A program made the translations under genes and the position numbers. A stretch of DNA of 58,985 nucleotides from Candidatus Gemmiger excrementipullorum (lineage in GTDB: Bacteria; Bacillota; Clostridia; Oscillospirales; Ruminococcaceae). Shown piece after piece: positions 1 to 8,127 of this stretch (within the stretch, counting starts at the first letter, position 1; every line of letters begins with the position of its first letter). The stretch spans positions 1 through 58,985 of the forward strand of contig DXEI01000029.1 of the NCBI GenBank assembly GCA_019115045.1, given 5' to 3'. The notes beneath the pieces were generated by a model. That model had not been told where the DNA came from. It did not search any database and was given only the letters and a program-made list of their open reading frames with translations.

Positions 1-898
1 CGGCGCTCATGGCGCGCAGCGCGGCCACGACCTCGGGCTTGTCCTCCCGGTAGGTGATGCCGTACCACTTGTCGGGGCTGGTCAGCACGTGGACGTTGGC
101 GTCGCCCCGTTCCAGCGCCGCCGTGACGACGGCGGGCAGGTAGTATTCACATTTGAGGGGGTTCACCGGCAGGTTCTGCTGCAAAAAGGCGGTAAACCCG
201 GCCTTGGCCTCGGCGATATAACCGGGCGTAAAGCCCCACAGGTTCATGGATACGACGGTGTCCGCCGGCAGGTCGGCCCAGGTCTGGCCGCCGTCCTCGC
301 TGTAATGGATGCCGCCGGCATACGGCTCGATGCAGGTGCGCTCGGTCACGCTGACGAGGTCGTGGTGTTCGTCGGTCACACAGACGCCGCGGCTGACGCT
401 GCCGTTGGCGCTGACCGTGTTGCCCAGCAAAAAGCCGACCATCGTCCAGGCGTAGCGGTCGCCGTCCGGGTGGGTGCTGAGGTAGTCGTACACGAGTTGG
501 AAGCCCTGCGGGCCGTAGTAGTCGTCGGCGTTGATGACGGCAAACGGCGCGTCGCCAATGGCCTCCTCTGCCGAAAGGATGGCGTGCGCCGTGCCCCAGG
601 GTTTGACACGGCCCTCCGGCACCGTGAAGCCCTCGGGCAGGTTTTCCAGCTGCTGGTAGGCGTAGCGCACCTCCAGCCCGGCGCGCAGCGCACGCGCGCC
701 GACAGCCTCTTTGAAAGGCTGCTCGATCTCATGCTTGATGATAAAAACGACCGTCTCAAACCCGGCGCGGCGCGCGTCGTACAGGCTGTAGTCGAGGATC
801 GCCTCGCCCGACGGGCCTACGGGGTCGATCTGCTTGAGCCCGCCGTAGCGGCTGCCCATGCCGGCGGCCATGATGACCAGGATCGGTTTTTTTGCCAT
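1..898 (-). CDS. Sugar-phosphate nucleotidyltransferase (partial, C-terminus off the window)
   Basis: NTP_transferase-type protein that would join a sugar phosphate to a nucleotide in the cytoplasm. The N-terminus reads MAKKPILVIMAAGMGSRYGG, the glycine-rich nucleotide-binding loop (AAGMGSRYGG) of the family, and an INADDYYG segment near residue 120 looks like the metal-binding region. About 299 codons are visible before the window edge cuts the gene. The start at 898 is supported by a GGAG ribosome site just upstream. The exact sugar cannot be told from sequence. The gene is divergent from the patatin-like gene. Confidence 0.8.
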   Translation of the reverse strand, partial: MAKKPILVIMAAGMGSRYGGLKQIDPVGPSGEAILDYSLYDARRAGFETVVFIIKHEIEQPFKEAVGARALRAGLEVRYAYQQLENLPEGFTVPEGRVKPWGTAHAILSAEEAIGDAPFAVINADDYYGPQGFQLVYDYLSTHPDGDRYAWTMVGFLLGNTVSANGSVSRGVCVTDEHHDLVSVTERTCIEPYAGGIHYSEDGGQTWADLPADTVVSMNLWGFTPGYIAEAKAGFTAFLQQNLPVNPLKCEYYLPAVVTAALERGDANVHVLTSPDKWYGITYREDKPEVVAALRAMSA

Positions 899-962
899 AG
901 AACTGCTCCTCTCTGCGCGGCGGGCGGCAAAGCGCCGCGCGGCCGCGCGCTGGCTTACCCCT

Positions 963-991
963 ATGATACACGTTCGCGGCGTTTGTTGCAA
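963..991 (-). promoter_or_regulatory. Promoter of the nucleotidyltransferase gene
   Basis: On the minus strand TTGCAA, a 17-bp spacer and TATCAT lie about 65 bp before the start codon. Confidence 0.6.
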
Positions 992-1054
992 CCCCGCGCC
1001 CCAAAGCGCCCAAAAATGTCACACAAATTGCGGTAGCATTGTGGCCGCAATAAT

Positions 1055-1062
1055 GGTATACT
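1055..1062 (+). promoter_or_regulatory. Extended -10 promoter of the patatin/Enzyme I-like pair
   Basis: TGG directly before TATACT gives a TGn extended -10. No good -35 is seen. It sits about 40 bp before the ATG at 1104. Confidence 0.45.
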
Positions 1063-1103
1063 ATTAACAAAGTAATGTCTTGCACAGTATAAGGAGGTGC
1101 GCT

Positions 1104-2291
1104 ATGCCCAACGAAACGCCCGTGCGCGCGCTGGTACTGGCCGGCGGCGGCGCCAAAGGCAGCTACCAGGTCGGCGTCTGGCGCGCCTTGCAGGAGCTGG
1201 AGTGGACGCCGGCCATCATCACGGGGGCCAGCGTCGGCACGCTGAACGGCTGCATGTTCGCCAGCGGCAAGGCCGACGAGGTGGAACAGCTGTGGCGCAC
1301 GATGGAAAACCACGACGTGCTGGACGTGCCCGCCACCCGCGACGCCGACGAGCTGCGCGCGTTTTTCCTGGATGTGATCCGCAGCGGCGGGCTGGATGTG
1401 CAGCCGCTGGCCGAGCAGATCGACGCGCTGATCGACGAGGAGGCCGTGCGGCGCTCGCCGATCCGGTTTGGGCTGGTGATGACCGAGATGGCCACCATGC
1501 GCAGCGTGCAGTGCCAAATCGAGGATATCCCCAGCGGGCAGCTGAAAGAATACCTGCTGGCGTCCAGCGCCTGTTTCCCGGCGCTGCGCCCGCGGGAGAT
1601 CGACGGCGTCAAATACATCGACGGCGGCTGGCGCGACAATATGCCGCTGCGCCTGGCCGCCGCCATGGGCGCGACCGAACTGCTGGGCGTCGACATCGAC
1701 GGCATCGGCATCATACCGCCCAACAACACCGGCCTGCCCACGCGCATCGTGCGCAGCCACTGGAACCTGGGCCCGACGCTGGACTTTGACCCGGCGCGCG
1801 CGGCGCGCAACATCGCGCTGGGGTACCTGGACACGATGCGGCTGTTTGGCCGCTTTGGCGGCACGGCGTATGCGATCTTGCCGTCGGACGATGATTTTCT
1901 GGCACGGTTTGCCGCGCAGTACCAGCGCCTGCTGGCCGAAGCCGAAGCCCGCAGCCCCGGCCTGGACCGCCTGGAAAAACTGGCCCGGCAGCGCGCCGGC
2001 TACCCGCCGCCGTTTGCCCCCAACGCCAGCGCCCCCACGCGCGGCGCGCTGGCCCCGCTGGAACTGGCGGCCGAGCGCCTGCACGTGCCGGAGGACCTGC
2101 CCTACACCCCCAAACTGCTGGCGGCCACCTTTATGGGCAGCTTTGACAAAGACCCGGCCGACCGTTTCCCCGCTTTGCTGGGCGGCAAGGATGGCAGCGC
2201 CGTGGCCGAGCGCGCGGTGGCGGCCGCCGTGCCGGAGGAGTTTGTGACCGCCCTGGTCAGCCGTGCGCTGGCCGAGACCCCTTTGCTGTAA
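1104..2291 (+). CDS. Patatin-like phospholipase/acylhydrolase
   Basis: A 395-residue patatin-family serine hydrolase, probably cytoplasmic or membrane-peripheral, acting on acyl lipids. The N-terminal GGGAKGSYQVG is the oxyanion-hole loop, GASVG (near residue 44) is the G-x-S-x-G nucleophile elbow, and DGGWRDN (near residue 180) carries the catalytic Asp, so the Ser-Asp dyad is complete. No signal peptide is seen. The ORF track starts at a TTG at 1080, but the ATG at 1104 has AGGAGG seven bases upstream and is preferred. The Enzyme I-like gene follows after 22 bp, so the two are probably co-transcribed. The lipid substrate is unknown. Confidence 0.85.
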   Translation: MPNETPVRALVLAGGGAKGSYQVGVWRALQELEWTPAIITGASVGTLNGCMFASGKADEVEQLWRTMENHDVLDVPATRDADELRAFFLDVIRSGGLDVQPLAEQIDALIDEEAVRRSPIRFGLVMTEMATMRSVQCQIEDIPSGQLKEYLLASSACFPALRPREIDGVKYIDGGWRDNMPLRLAAAMGATELLGVDIDGIGIIPPNNTGLPTRIVRSHWNLGPTLDFDPARAARNIALGYLDTMRLFGRFGGTAYAILPSDDDFLARFAAQYQRLLAEAEARSPGLDRLEKLARQRAGYPPPFAPNASAPTRGALAPLELAAERLHVPEDLPYTPKLLAATFMGSFDKDPADRFPALLGGKDGSAVAERAVAAAVPEEFVTALVSRALAETPLL

Positions 2292-2313
2292 CTTCCGAAC
2301 AGGAGGCCTGCCT

Positions 2314-3900
2314 ATGTATACGTTTTCCGGTGTGACGGCTTCCAAGGGCATCGTGATCGGCCCGGTGGAGCAGATCGACCATGGCACCGCCGGGCTGCAC
2401 CGCATCGTGTGCGACCCGTTCCGCGAGCGCGCGCTGTATGACGTGGCCGTGGTGCTGGCCAAGGACGAGCTGCGCCGCCTGAGCCAGCGCGCCAAAGGCC
2501 CTGACGCCGACATTTTGCTGTTCCAGATCGCGCTGCTGGAGGACGAGTCCTTTACCAACGAGATCGGCGATTACATAGCCGCCGGGGCCGGCGGCGCCGC
2601 CGCGGTGGAGCGCGCCGGGCAGATCTTTGCCGGGCGGCTGAGCAACGTCGACGACGAGTATATCCGTGAGCGCAGCGTCGACGTGCAGGACGTCTGCCGC
2701 CGTGTGGTGGATATCCTGGACGGCCGCCCGCGCCGCCGCCTGCACCTGCAGCGGCCCAGCATTTTGGTGGCGGACCGGTTTTTCCCCAGCGACCTGTTCA
2801 GTTTGGACCGCCGCATGATTCTGGGCCTGGCCAGCGACCAGGACAGCACGGTGAGCCACGCCGCCATTATGGCGCGCAGCATGGGCATCCCGGCGGTGGT
2901 GCAGCTGGGCGACGGCGTGGCGGCCCAGGCCGCCGGGCACCGCGCCATTTTGGACGCCACGGGCGGGGACGCCGCGACGCTGACGGTGGAGCCGACCGGC
3001 GTGCACATGGCGCAGGCGGACTGCAAGATCGCCATCACCCGCCTGCACGGGCGCACGCCCGACCCCGTGGCCGCGCTGCCCTGCCTGACCAAAGACGGCA
3101 CGGCGTTCCGCCTGCTGACGGCCATCAACACGACCGCTGACCCGGCCGACCCGCTGCCGCAGGGCGCGGCCGGCACCGGGCTGCTGCGCACCGAGTCTGT
3201 GATTTTGGACGACCTGCCTGAGGACGTGCAGTTTGCCAACCTGCGCAACCGGCTGCAGCACGCCGACGGGGCGATGATCGCCGTGCGCACCTGCGATACC
3301 AACGCCGACGACGATTCGCCCTGGACGGCCGAGATCCGCAGCCGGCTGAACGGCCACCGGCTGTTCTGGCCGCAGATCAAAGCGCTGCTGCGCGCGGCGC
3401 GCTACGGCGACCTGCATGTGCTGTTCCCCATGATCGCGGGCGTAGAGGACTGGCAGACCTGCCTGCGCGAGGTGGAGACCTGCCGCACCGAGCTGCACAA
3501 AGCCGGGCAGGAAGTCTCGCCGCCGCCGTTCGGCTGCATCGTGGACACGCCCTCGGCCGCGCTGCTGGCCGGGGAGCTGATCGACCACGGCGCGCAGACG
3601 CTGGCCATCGACCTGGAGGACCTGACCCGCTATACGCTGGGCCTGGTGCACGACCCGCTGGCCGCCGTGAACCGGGTGGACAACCCCGCCGTGCAGCGCC
3701 TGGTCAAAGAGGCGCTGGAACAGGCCAAAGCCCGCGGCGCTGAGGTCTACCTGTGCGGCCTCACGGTGGACTGCCTGGACCGCATCCCCACCTACCTGCG
3801 GCTGGGCGTGCGGACCTTCAGCGTGGAGCCCGCCGCACTGCTGCCGCTGAAAAAACGCCTGCTGGAGATGGACCTGCGCGAACCGCCGGAAAAAGCGTGA
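2314..3900 (+). CDS. Divergent PTS Enzyme I-like PEP-utilising protein
   Basis: A 528-residue relative of phosphoenolpyruvate-protein phosphotransferase (Enzyme I is usually about 570 residues). The swivelling domain keeps the phospho-acceptor His in STVSHAAIMARSMGIPAVV. In the barrel, GTGLLRTE and VRT keep two substrate arginines and YLCG keeps the active-site Cys. Other positions differ: the usual IEIP/VEIP is IVDTP, the NDL motif is EDL, YTLAVDR is YTLGLVH, and the segment between VRT and the INxRxxR region is shortened. It could be a paralogue with altered catalysis or a regulatory PEP sensor rather than the housekeeping ptsI. AGGAGG precedes the ATG at 2314. No HPr gene is adjacent; HPr lies at 34.9 kb. 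Confidence 0.75.
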   Translation: MYTFSGVTASKGIVIGPVEQIDHGTAGLHRIVCDPFRERALYDVAVVLAKDELRRLSQRAKGPDADILLFQIALLEDESFTNEIGDYIAAGAGGAAAVERAGQIFAGRLSNVDDEYIRERSVDVQDVCRRVVDILDGRPRRRLHLQRPSILVADRFFPSDLFSLDRRMILGLASDQDSTVSHAAIMARSMGIPAVVQLGDGVAAQAAGHRAILDATGGDAATLTVEPTGVHMAQADCKIAITRLHGRTPDPVAALPCLTKDGTAFRLLTAINTTADPADPLPQGAAGTGLLRTESVILDDLPEDVQFANLRNRLQHADGAMIAVRTCDTNADDDSPWTAEIRSRLNGHRLFWPQIKALLRAARYGDLHVLFPMIAGVEDWQTCLREVETCRTELHKAGQEVSPPPFGCIVDTPSAALLAGELIDHGAQTLAIDLEDLTRYTLGLVHDPLAAVNRVDNPAVQRLVKEALEQAKARGAEVYLCGLTVDCLDRIPTYLRLGVRTFSVEPAALLPLKKRLLEMDLREPPEKA

Positions 3901-3918
3901 CCCCTTCTTGAAAAACCA

Positions 3919-3952
3919 AGACCCGTTCCCCTGCCGGGGAACGGGTCTTTTT
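3919..3952. terminator. Bidirectional rho-independent terminator
   Basis: AGACCCGTTCCCC, loop TGCC, and the perfect complement, then TTTTT on the plus strand. It lies between the convergent Enzyme I-like and pseudokinase genes and can serve the plus strand best. Confidence 0.85.
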
Positions 3953-3967
3953 GCGTGGCACCGCGCG

Positions 3968-5635
3968 TCAGCCTTCACTTTCGGCCGGCGTGGCGGGGTC
4001 TGTTGTCGGTTCCGCCGCGCTCTGCGCCTCGCTGCCTGCGCCGGATCCGGTCTCGGCCACCAGGGTGTCGTCGCGCTCGCCGGCGATAAAGACGCTGACG
4101 ACGGTCTTGCCCGCGTCAAAGCGGGTGCCGGCCAGCACGTCGGTCTTGGCGACGCAGCCCTCGGCCATCGTGCCGTCGTTTTCCACGATCTGCATCTTGT
4201 ACTGGATGCCGCGCTCGTCGAGCTGTTTGCTGGCATTGGCCTGCGTAAAGCCGATGATGTCGGGCATTTCGACCAGGTTGGGGCCCTTGCTGACCACGAT
4301 CTGCAAGATCTGCCCGTCGCCGGTAGCCAGCGACCCGGCGGCCGGGTCCTGGCGGATGACGATGCCGGCCGCGATGTCGGAGCTGTTTTCCTCGGTCATG
4401 ACGATGCGGAACGAGGCATACAGGTCGTTGTCCTTGATCTCGCTGGCGTAGCGCTTGCCCACAAGGTCCGGCACGACTGCCTGCTCACTGTCCTGCGCGG
4501 GCAGCGTTTCGCTGGCGGCCGCCGGCGTGGGCGTGGGCGCCGGCGTCTGCGCGCCGTCGCTGTCCAGCAGGCTCCAGACCAGCAGGATGGCCAGCACGGC
4601 GATGACGATGAGCGAGACGCCCATGATCTTGCGGGTGCTGATCTGGTTGTCGCCGCGCTCAAACATGGCGTTGGCCACGTTGGGGTCGGTCAGGGCGCTC
4701 ATCAGTTCCGGCACGGTCTGCATGCGGCGGGCCGGGTCCAGCCGCAGCGCGCAGGCCAACACCTGCGAAAACCAGGTCGGCACGCCGGCCTCCAGGCTGT
4801 GGGCGGACTCCAGGCTGTCGCGCACTTTGCGCTGCGGCGCGGCCACCGGCGTCTGGCCGGTGACCAGGCGGTAGCAGACCGCCCCCAGGGCGTACACGTC
4901 GGTGTAGCGGCCGCTGAACTCCGCCGCCGAATACTGTTCCGGCGCGGCATAGCCGGGGTAAAGCTGGCTTTTGAGCTCGCTGCCGCCGGTGCGCAGCGCC
5001 AGCGTGCCGTAGCCGGTCAGGCGGGCGGTGCCGTCGATGGGCAGCAGGATGTTGTCCGGGCAGATGCCGCGGTGGATCAGCCCCGATTTGTGCAGCTGGG
5101 CCACGCCTTCCATGACCGGCTGCAGCAGCGTGCGGGCTTCGGCCGGGGTCAGCGTGCGGCTGCGCAGGCTGAGGTAATGCGTCAGCGTCATGCCTTTTTC
5201 GCTTTCCTCAATGCCGTAGACGGTGTTATTTTCTTCCACCACGTCCAGGATGGTGTTCAGCCCCGTGGACGGCGTCAGGCCGCGCAGGTCGTCGTACAGG
5301 TCCTTAAAGTCCATGCGGCTGGTCTTGAACAGCACTTCTTTGCCCTCTTTGGGCATCAGCATACCGTCCGCATTGCGCCCGTTGCACAGCGTGACGGGGA
5401 AATACTCTTTGATGCGCACGAACTTTCTTTCTTCGTTGAGCACGCCGCGGTAGCAAAGGCCGTCGCCGTCGGCGCTGAGGTAGCTGCCCACCGTGTAGCG
5501 GCCCGCCAGCTGGGTGCCCAGCGGCAGCGCGCCCTCGGGGTTTTGGTTTTGCAGCGGGCGCCCGCAGTGCGGGCAGGTCCCGGCGTAGCCGCCGGACAGC
5601 GGCTGCAGGCAGTGGGGGCAAAGCAGTTCAGGCAT
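3968..5635 (-). CDS. Zinc-ribbon, pseudokinase and PASTA membrane protein
   Basis: A 555-residue protein with four parts. Residues 1-30 hold a zinc ribbon (CPHC and CPHCG). A Hanks-type kinase fold follows: the VAIK-like lysine is present (FVRIKEYFP), but the catalytic loop reads HRGICPDN instead of HRDxKPxN and the DFG motif reads GYG. The catalytic Asp and the metal-binding Asp are therefore both absent. One transmembrane helix follows (near residue 375, IMGVSLIVIAVLAILLVW), then two extracellular PASTA repeats (VVPDLVGKR, VEMPDIIGFT). PASTA domains bind peptidoglycan or lipid II, so an envelope-sensing scaffold without kinase activity is inferred. The start at MPELLCPHC has GGAAAGGAA upstream. 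It follows yebC after a terminator. Confidence 0.85.
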   Translation of the reverse strand: MPELLCPHCLQPLSGGYAGTCPHCGRPLQNQNPEGALPLGTQLAGRYTVGSYLSADGDGLCYRGVLNEERKFVRIKEYFPVTLCNGRNADGMLMPKEGKEVLFKTSRMDFKDLYDDLRGLTPSTGLNTILDVVEENNTVYGIEESEKGMTLTHYLSLRSRTLTPAEARTLLQPVMEGVAQLHKSGLIHRGICPDNILLPIDGTARLTGYGTLALRTGGSELKSQLYPGYAAPEQYSAAEFSGRYTDVYALGAVCYRLVTGQTPVAAPQRKVRDSLESAHSLEAGVPTWFSQVLACALRLDPARRMQTVPELMSALTDPNVANAMFERGDNQISTRKIMGVSLIVIAVLAILLVWSLLDSDGAQTPAPTPTPAAASETLPAQDSEQAVVPDLVGKRYASEIKDNDLYASFRIVMTEENSSDIAAGIVIRQDPAAGSLATGDGQILQIVVSKGPNLVEMPDIIGFTQANASKQLDERGIQYKMQIVENDGTMAEGCVAKTDVLAGTRFDAGKTVVSVFIAGERDDTLVAETGSGAGSEAQSAAEPTTDPATPAESEG

Positions 5636-5655
5636 ACAGGGTTCCTTTCCCGGTA

Positions 5656-5691
5656 TAAAAAACGGAGAGCAAGGCATGCCTTCACTCTCCT
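5656..5691 (-). terminator. Terminator downstream of yebC
   Basis: On the minus strand AGGAGAG...CTCTCC forms the stem, with an inner AAGGC/GCCTT pairing, and is followed by TTTTTT. Confidence 0.75.
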
Positions 5692-5705
5692 GTTTGCGGT
5701 CGGTA

Positions 5706-6443
5706 TCAGCGGTCGAGGTCTTCCTCGTTTTCCAGGCTGTGCCAGGCGTTCTGCACGTCGTCATCGTCGTCCAGCGCGTCCAGCAGCTTGCCCATCTGCG
5801 CCAGCTGGTCGGGGTCGGTCAGCGTCGTGGTGGTGGCGGGCACCTGGGCCACGTCGGCCGAGATAAAGCTGTAGCCCTTGTTTTGCAGCGCGTCGCAGAC
5901 GGCGGTGAAGTTTTCCGGCGTGGTGGTGACCTGGGCGGCCTCCTCGCCGGCGTCAAAGTCCTCGGCCCCGGCGTCGAGGGCGTCCATCATCAGCTCGTCG
6001 GGGTCTTTATCTTCCAGATCGACGACGATGACGCCCTTTTGGGTGAACATAAAGCTGACGCAGCCCATCTGGCCCAGGTTGCCGCCGAACTTGTCAAAGT
6101 AGTGGCGCATGTTGGCGGCGGTGCGGTTGCGGTTGTCGGTCAGCGTTTCGACCATGACCGCCACGCCGCCGGGGCCGTAGCCCTCGTAGGTCATGGCTTC
6201 ATACTCGGCCTTGTCGCCGCCCTCGGCGCGCTTGATGATGCGCTGGATGTTGTCGTTGGGCACGCTGTTGGCCTTGGCTTTGGTGATGAGCGCCGCCAGC
6301 TTGGAGTTGGACGCCGGGTTGGCGCCGCCCTCCTTGACGGCGACGGCGATCTCGCGGCCGATCTTGGTAAAGACCTTGGCGCGGGCGCCGTCGGTTTTCT
6401 CTTTCTTACGTTTGATATTGTTCCATTTGCTATGTCCGGACAT
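5706..6443 (-). CDS. yebC: YebC/PmpR (TACO1) family protein
   Basis: A 245-residue YebC-family protein with the hallmark N-terminus MSGHSKWNNIKRKKEKTDGA, GREI and the YEGYGPGGVA segment near residue 85. The family was long annotated as a transcription regulator; more recent work ties it to translation, easing ribosome stalling on proline-rich stretches. Length is normal. The ORF track start is seven codons upstream, but MSGHSKW is the conserved family start. A strong promoter lies about 70 bp upstream and a terminator follows, so it is probably monocistronic. Confidence 0.93.
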   Translation of the reverse strand: MSGHSKWNNIKRKKEKTDGARAKVFTKIGREIAVAVKEGGANPASNSKLAALITKAKANSVPNDNIQRIIKRAEGGDKAEYEAMTYEGYGPGGVAVMVETLTDNRNRTAANMRHYFDKFGGNLGQMGCVSFMFTQKGVIVVDLEDKDPDELMMDALDAGAEDFDAGEEAAQVTTTPENFTAVCDALQNKGYSFISADVAQVPATTTTLTDPDQLAQMGKLLDALDDDDDVQNAWHSLENEEDLDR

Positions 6444-6514
6444 GCGGTTGGTCCCCCTCATATTTTTGTATTCGTTCAGGCTTTTGGGCAAAAGCCGGCA
6501 AGTACCAGTTAAGT

Positions 6515-6543
6515 ATTATAGCACAACCGCACGTCCTTTTCAA
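6515..6543 (-). promoter_or_regulatory. Promoter of yebC
   Basis: On the minus strand TTGAAA, a 17-bp spacer and TATAAT with a TGC extension. Confidence 0.8.
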
Positions 6544-6575
6544 GCCCCGGAGGGGCGCGCCGCGGCGCAGGCAGT

Positions 6576-6600
6576 AAAAAGGCCCCGCCGGGCGGGGGCC
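6576..6600 (-). terminator. Terminator closing repeat copy 1
   Basis: GGCCCCCGCCCGGCGGGGCC followed by TTTTT on the minus strand. It is probably the transcription end for the PucR-family gene. Confidence 0.75.
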
Positions 6601-6809
6601 GCATCGTGCCGAGAGACTCGTCACGATGCAAAGGGGGGCAACAGCCGCGCACGGCAATTGCCTAACGCGGCCATTTCCCCCTTTGGAGTCCCCTTCGACA
6701 AAATTGCGCGGCAAACCGCGCACTCGTCGCTAACGCTCCTCGCACACAATTTGCCGCACAATTTCCCTGTATGTGTCGCCGCCGCCGGCACATGTCCGCC
6801 GGCGGCGAC
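6576..6809 (-). repeat. Structured intergenic repeat, copy 1
   Basis: A non-coding element about 234 bp long, read on the minus strand, beginning 20 bp after the PucR-family stop codon. It has, in order: hairpin 1 (GTCGCC...GGCGAC), a long hairpin 2 with apical loop AGGAGCGUUAGCGACGAG, a CAAAGGGGG/CCCCTTTG stem enclosing GCCGCG/CGCGGC, the hairpin GCATCGTG...CACGATGC, and a terminator (GGCCCC...GGGGCC then TTTTT). Bases 6693-6809 match 42474-42590 on the opposite strand at 107 of 117 positions by my alignment. ORFs called here (for example 6193-6867) are artefacts of the repeat. Confidence 0.8.
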
Positions 6810-6829
6810 GAATTTTGACCTTGTAAACA

Positions 6830-7915
6830 TCAATACTTGGCGGGGTTGGCGGACAGGTACTTTTTGACCATGAGCGCCACTTTAAAGACGATGGCGTCGT
6901 CAAAGTTGCGCAGGTCAAGGCCGGTCAGCTTGCGGATCTTCTCCAGCCGGTAGACCAGCGTGTTGCGGTGCACGAACAGGCCGCGGCTGGTCTCGGAGAC
7001 ATTGAGGTTGTTCTCAAAGAAGCGCTGGATGGTGAACAGCGTCTCGGCGTCGAGGGAGTCGATGCTCTCCTGCTTGAACACCTCGCGCAGGAACGCTTCG
7101 CACAGCGTCGTGGGCAGCTGGTAGATCAGGCGGGCGATGCCCAGGTGGTCGTAGCTGATGACCTGGCGCTCGGTGTCGAACACCTTGCCGACTTCCATGG
7201 CGATCTGCGCCTCTTTAAAGCTGGCGGCCAGATCCTTGATGTTGTTGATGGGGGTGCCGATGCCAACGACCGCTTTGATGTAGTGGTCGCCCTGCAGCGT
7301 ATCGACGATGGAGGCGGCCAGTTTTTCCATATCTCGGGTGGTGTTTTCGGGCTTGATCTCTTTGACGAGGACGGTATCGCTCTCGCTGATATTAAAGACA
7401 AAGTCCTTCTGCTTGTCGGGGAACAGCCCGCTGACGACGTCGTAGGCCGAGATGTCGTTGCCGGAGGTCACGCGGATGAGCAGCACGACGCGCTCTACAT
7501 CCGAGATGAAGTGCAGCTCGCGCGCTTTGGCATAGATATCGCCGGGCAGGATGTTGTCGAGCACGACGTTTTTGATGAAGTTGGTCTTGTCGAACTTTTC
7601 GTCGTGGTACTGCTTGATGCACTGCAAGCTGACCGAGAGCATGGCGGCGAACTGCTCGGCCGTGGGGTCGGTGCCCTCGACAAAGGCGGCGTAGTCGTTG
7701 TGCTTGGTGTTGGAGAACTGGTGGTAGGAATACCCGTCCCGCACAAAGGCTTCGCCGCCGGCCTGGCGCGCAGCCGCCACGCCGTCGCGCACTTCGCCGA
7801 TCTGCCCGAGTTCCGAGCAGGAGATGACGGTACCGGTCTCGTCCACAACGCCAAGCACGCGGTCCACTGCCTCTTTCATCTGGTAGACCACATTCTGGAA
7901 TACCCTGTTCGCCAT
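6830..7915 (-). CDS. PucR/CdaR-family transcriptional regulator
   Basis: A 361-residue regulator. The C-terminus is a clear PucR-type helix-turn-helix (NNLNVSETSRGLFVHRNTLVYRLEKI followed by TGLDLRNFDDA). The middle resembles the GGDEF-like CdaR domain, and the N-terminus may be a sugar-acid-recognition-like sensor domain. Such regulators respond to small metabolites such as sugar diacids or purines; the ligand here is unknown. The start MANRVFQN has GGGGAG upstream, preferred over the TTG at 7921. It is monocistronic, with a clear promoter, and its 3' end runs into the structured repeat. No metabolic target gene is adjacent. Confidence 0.85.
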   Translation of the reverse strand: MANRVFQNVVYQMKEAVDRVLGVVDETGTVISCSELGQIGEVRDGVAAARQAGGEAFVRDGYSYHQFSNTKHNDYAAFVEGTDPTAEQFAAMLSVSLQCIKQYHDEKFDKTNFIKNVVLDNILPGDIYAKARELHFISDVERVVLLIRVTSGNDISAYDVVSGLFPDKQKDFVFNISESDTVLVKEIKPENTTRDMEKLAASIVDTLQGDHYIKAVVGIGTPINNIKDLAASFKEAQIAMEVGKVFDTERQVISYDHLGIARLIYQLPTTLCEAFLREVFKQESIDSLDAETLFTIQRFFENNLNVSETSRGLFVHRNTLVYRLEKIRKLTGLDLRNFDDAIVFKVALMVKKYLSANPAKY

Positions 7916-8002
7916 ATACAATGACTCCCCTTTTTGTTCATTTGGGCCTTTGGCAAACTGCCGTATGGTAAACTGCCCGAAAACAGAAAGCTCTTGATGT
8001 AT

Positions 8003-8031
8003 ATTTTACACAATCAACTTGGCTTTTGCAA
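8003..8031 (-). promoter_or_regulatory. Promoter of the PucR-family gene
   Basis: On the minus strand TTGCAA, a 17-bp spacer and TAAAAT, in an AT-rich stretch. Confidence 0.7.
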
Positions 8032-8084
8032 CATATTTTAACGAAAAAAGAAAGATTTTCTTGTACAATTTTGTTTTTGTGTGC

Positions 8085-8117
8085 AAAAACCCCCGCCGGG
8101 AGCGCATCCGGCGGGGG
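8085..8117 (-). terminator. Terminator of the sugar transferase operon
   Basis: On the minus strand CCCCCGCCGG, loop, CCGGCGGGGG, then TTTTT. Confidence 0.85.
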
Positions 8118-8127
8118 TCGGCTTCCG

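Noticed and set aside
3968-5635. Active PASTA serine/threonine kinase
   Set aside because: Both the catalytic Asp (HRD) and the metal-binding Asp (DFG) are replaced.
3908-5866. 652-residue plus-strand ORF opposite the pseudokinase gene
   Set aside because: Low-complexity Ala/Gly/Arg/Val-rich translation, antisense to a gene with clear domains, and no ribosome site; typical shadow ORF in GC-rich DNA.
6193-6867. ORF over the repeat at 6.6-6.8 kb
   Set aside because: It spans the yebC 5' end, its promoter and the structured repeat; the similar peptides at 42.4-42.8 kb reflect the nucleotide repeat, not protein conservation.
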